A DNA stretch of 5,927 bases from Lentisphaeria bacterium. Lineage in GTDB: Bacteria > Verrucomicrobiota > Lentisphaeria > Oligosphaerales > Lenti-02. The notes below the pieces were generated by a model. That model ran no database searches and had not been told where the DNA came from. It was given only the letters and a program-made list of their open reading frames with translations. How positions within the stretch are numbered: position 1 is the first letter of the stretch; the number at the start of each line of letters is the position of its first letter. This document shows positions 5,031 to 5,927 of this stretch, piece after piece. The translations under genes and the position numbers were made by a program. Where the stretch lies: the NCBI GenBank assembly GCA_023145395.1, contig JAGLDW010000040.1, positions 1 through 5,927 on the forward strand. Direction: 5' to 3'.

Positions 5031-5927
5031 TCACATGTCCTCGCGAAGGAGTGCGATCAGTTCCTCGGCACTCACCGCCTTTGGCATGGCGGTGTCGGCG
5101 AGCAGGCCATCCACAAGCTTTCGCTTCTCACGATGCAAAGCGATGATGCGATCCTCAATAGTGTCCCGGGCGACAATCCGATAGATCGTCACGGGCCGCT
5201 CCTGGCCAATGCGATGCGCACGGTCGGATGCTTGATCCTCCACGGCGGGATTCCACCACGGATCCATGTGAACCACGTAGTCGGCCGCCGTCAGATTCAA
5301 CCCCGTACCCCCCGCCTTGAGGCTGATGAGAAACAAGTCTCCATTCCCCTCCTGGAAGGCGGTCACGCGCGCAGCCCGGGCCTTCGCCGGTGTCGAACCA
5401 TCCAAATACTGATAGGAAACGCCCTGCCGGTCCAAGACGCCCCGCAAAAGCGTGAGGTGCTTCACAAACTGGCTGAACACAAGAGCGCGGTGCCCGTTTT
5501 CCCGCAGTTCGTCGACAATCTCGAGGAAGGCGGGCATTTTGGCACTCTGCAGAGTGGTGTCGGGATTCACCAGCTGAGGGCTGCAACAGGCGAGACGGAG
5601 CTTGGTGATCTCCGCCAGGATCTGGATCTGGGTCTGCCCGGGCGTACCCTTCAATTCCGCCAGCCGCTCCAGCGAGTCGCGCCGCAGCGCCTCGTAGAAA
5701 GCGCGCGACTGCGGGGGCAGTTCGACGGAGATCTCGATCTCGGTGCGGGGTGGCAACTCGGTCAACACCTGCGCCTTCAGCCGACGGAGAATGAAGGGGC
5801 GCACAATGCGCCGCAGTCGATCAAGCGCAACACTATCTTGGTTTTTTTCGATCGGAATCGCGTAGTTGCGCCCGAATTGTTCGCGCGAACCAAGCAAACC
5901 CGGATTCAGGAATCGGAACAATGTCCA
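5031..5927 (-). CDS. SNF2-family DNA-dependent ATPase/helicase, C-terminal part (N-terminus outside window)
   Basis: The open frame continues through the right edge: the first visible codons read WTLFRFLNPGLLGS, a typical segment after SNF2 motif III. The TTG at 5919-5921 is therefore an internal Leu codon, not a start. The visible 298 residues cover the end of the first RecA lobe (IVRPFILRRLKAQVLTELP, the SNF2-specific region) and the complete second helicase lobe. That lobe contains motif IV (RALVFSQFVKHL), YLDGST, motif V (LISLKAGGTGLNLTAAD), WWNPAVEDQASDRAHRIGQ (motif VI with its arginines) and the post-helicase segment VYRIVARDTIED-like (here IYRIVARDTIEDRI). It ends EELIALLREDM. Walker A and DExH motifs must lie upstream. 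The family couples ATP hydrolysis to translocation on double-stranded DNA, remodelling protein-DNA complexes. Bacterial members serve in transcription recycling, repair or defence systems; which applies here cannot be told without the N-terminus and upstream genes. Confidence 0.93.
   Translation of the reverse strand, partial: WTLFRFLNPGLLGSREQFGRNYAIPIEKNQDSVALDRLRRIVRPFILRRLKAQVLTELPPRTEIEISVELPPQSRAFYEALRRDSLERLAELKGTPGQTQIQILAEITKLRLACCSPQLVNPDTTLQSAKMPAFLEIVDELRENGHRALVFSQFVKHLTLLRGVLDRQGVSYQYLDGSTPAKARAARVTAFQEGNGDLFLISLKAGGTGLNLTAADYVVHMDPWWNPAVEDQASDRAHRIGQERPVTIYRIVARDTIEDRIIALHREKRKLVDGLLADTAMPKAVSAEELIALLREDM

Noticed and set aside
4855..5184. Plus-strand 109-codon open frame across the SNF2 3' end
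   Set aside because: The second half is antisense to SNF2. The composition is Ser/Arg-rich shadow-like sequence with no domain.
1..5927. CRISPR array, tRNA, rRNA, insertion sequence or phage genes
   Set aside because: No regularly spaced repeats, no cloverleaf-like segments, no transposase or phage motifs and no flanking terminal repeats were seen; nearly all of the window is covered by ordinary genes.

Overview
This window appears to come from a bacterium with a fermentative or anaerobic hydrogen metabolism. The base composition is moderately GC-rich, genes are closely packed, and Shine-Dalgarno-like sites of the GGGAG/GAGAGG type precede the starts. No marker gene fixes the taxonomy. A DegT-type aminotransferase, a bacterial SNF2 helicase and a multi-subunit [FeFe]-hydrogenase would fit several anaerobic phyla, and I do not assign one.

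Left part (plus strand, 2-3303). This is the distal end of a hydrogenase operon. It opens inside a NuoF/HydB-type NADH- and FMN-binding flavoprotein whose 5' end lies outside the window. A complete CpI-like [FeFe]-hydrogenase catalytic subunit (HydA) follows, with an N-terminal [2Fe-2S] domain, a His-ligated [4Fe-4S] cluster, two further [4Fe-4S] clusters and the H-cluster domain. After an 80-nt gap containing a strong hairpin comes a small protein made of two CBS domains. HydB and HydA would together pass electrons between NAD(H) and protons/H2. Both lack the extra C-terminal iron-sulfur modules of Thermotoga-type bifurcating HydABC. The CBS protein is a candidate nucleotide-sensing partner, but only from its position.

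Middle (3304-3462). This is a 159-nt convergent intergenic region rich in inverted repeats built on GAGCC/GGCTC words. It probably holds mRNA 3'-end structures, though no T-tract is present.

Right part (minus strand). A complete DegT/DnrJ/EryC1-family PLP aminotransferase is followed, across a 242-nt non-coding gap, by the C-terminal 298 residues of a SNF2-family helicase that runs off the right edge. These two genes show no functional link to the hydrogenase operon.

The points most worth checking are in HydA. Its L1 motif reads TSCSPGW, with Ser where the CpI H-cluster cubane ligand Cys300 would align. Non-canonical cysteines occur next to the L3 ligand and in a CxxC near the start of the H-domain. 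The proton-relay residues are otherwise conserved. I see no clearly new defence or mobile system in this window.
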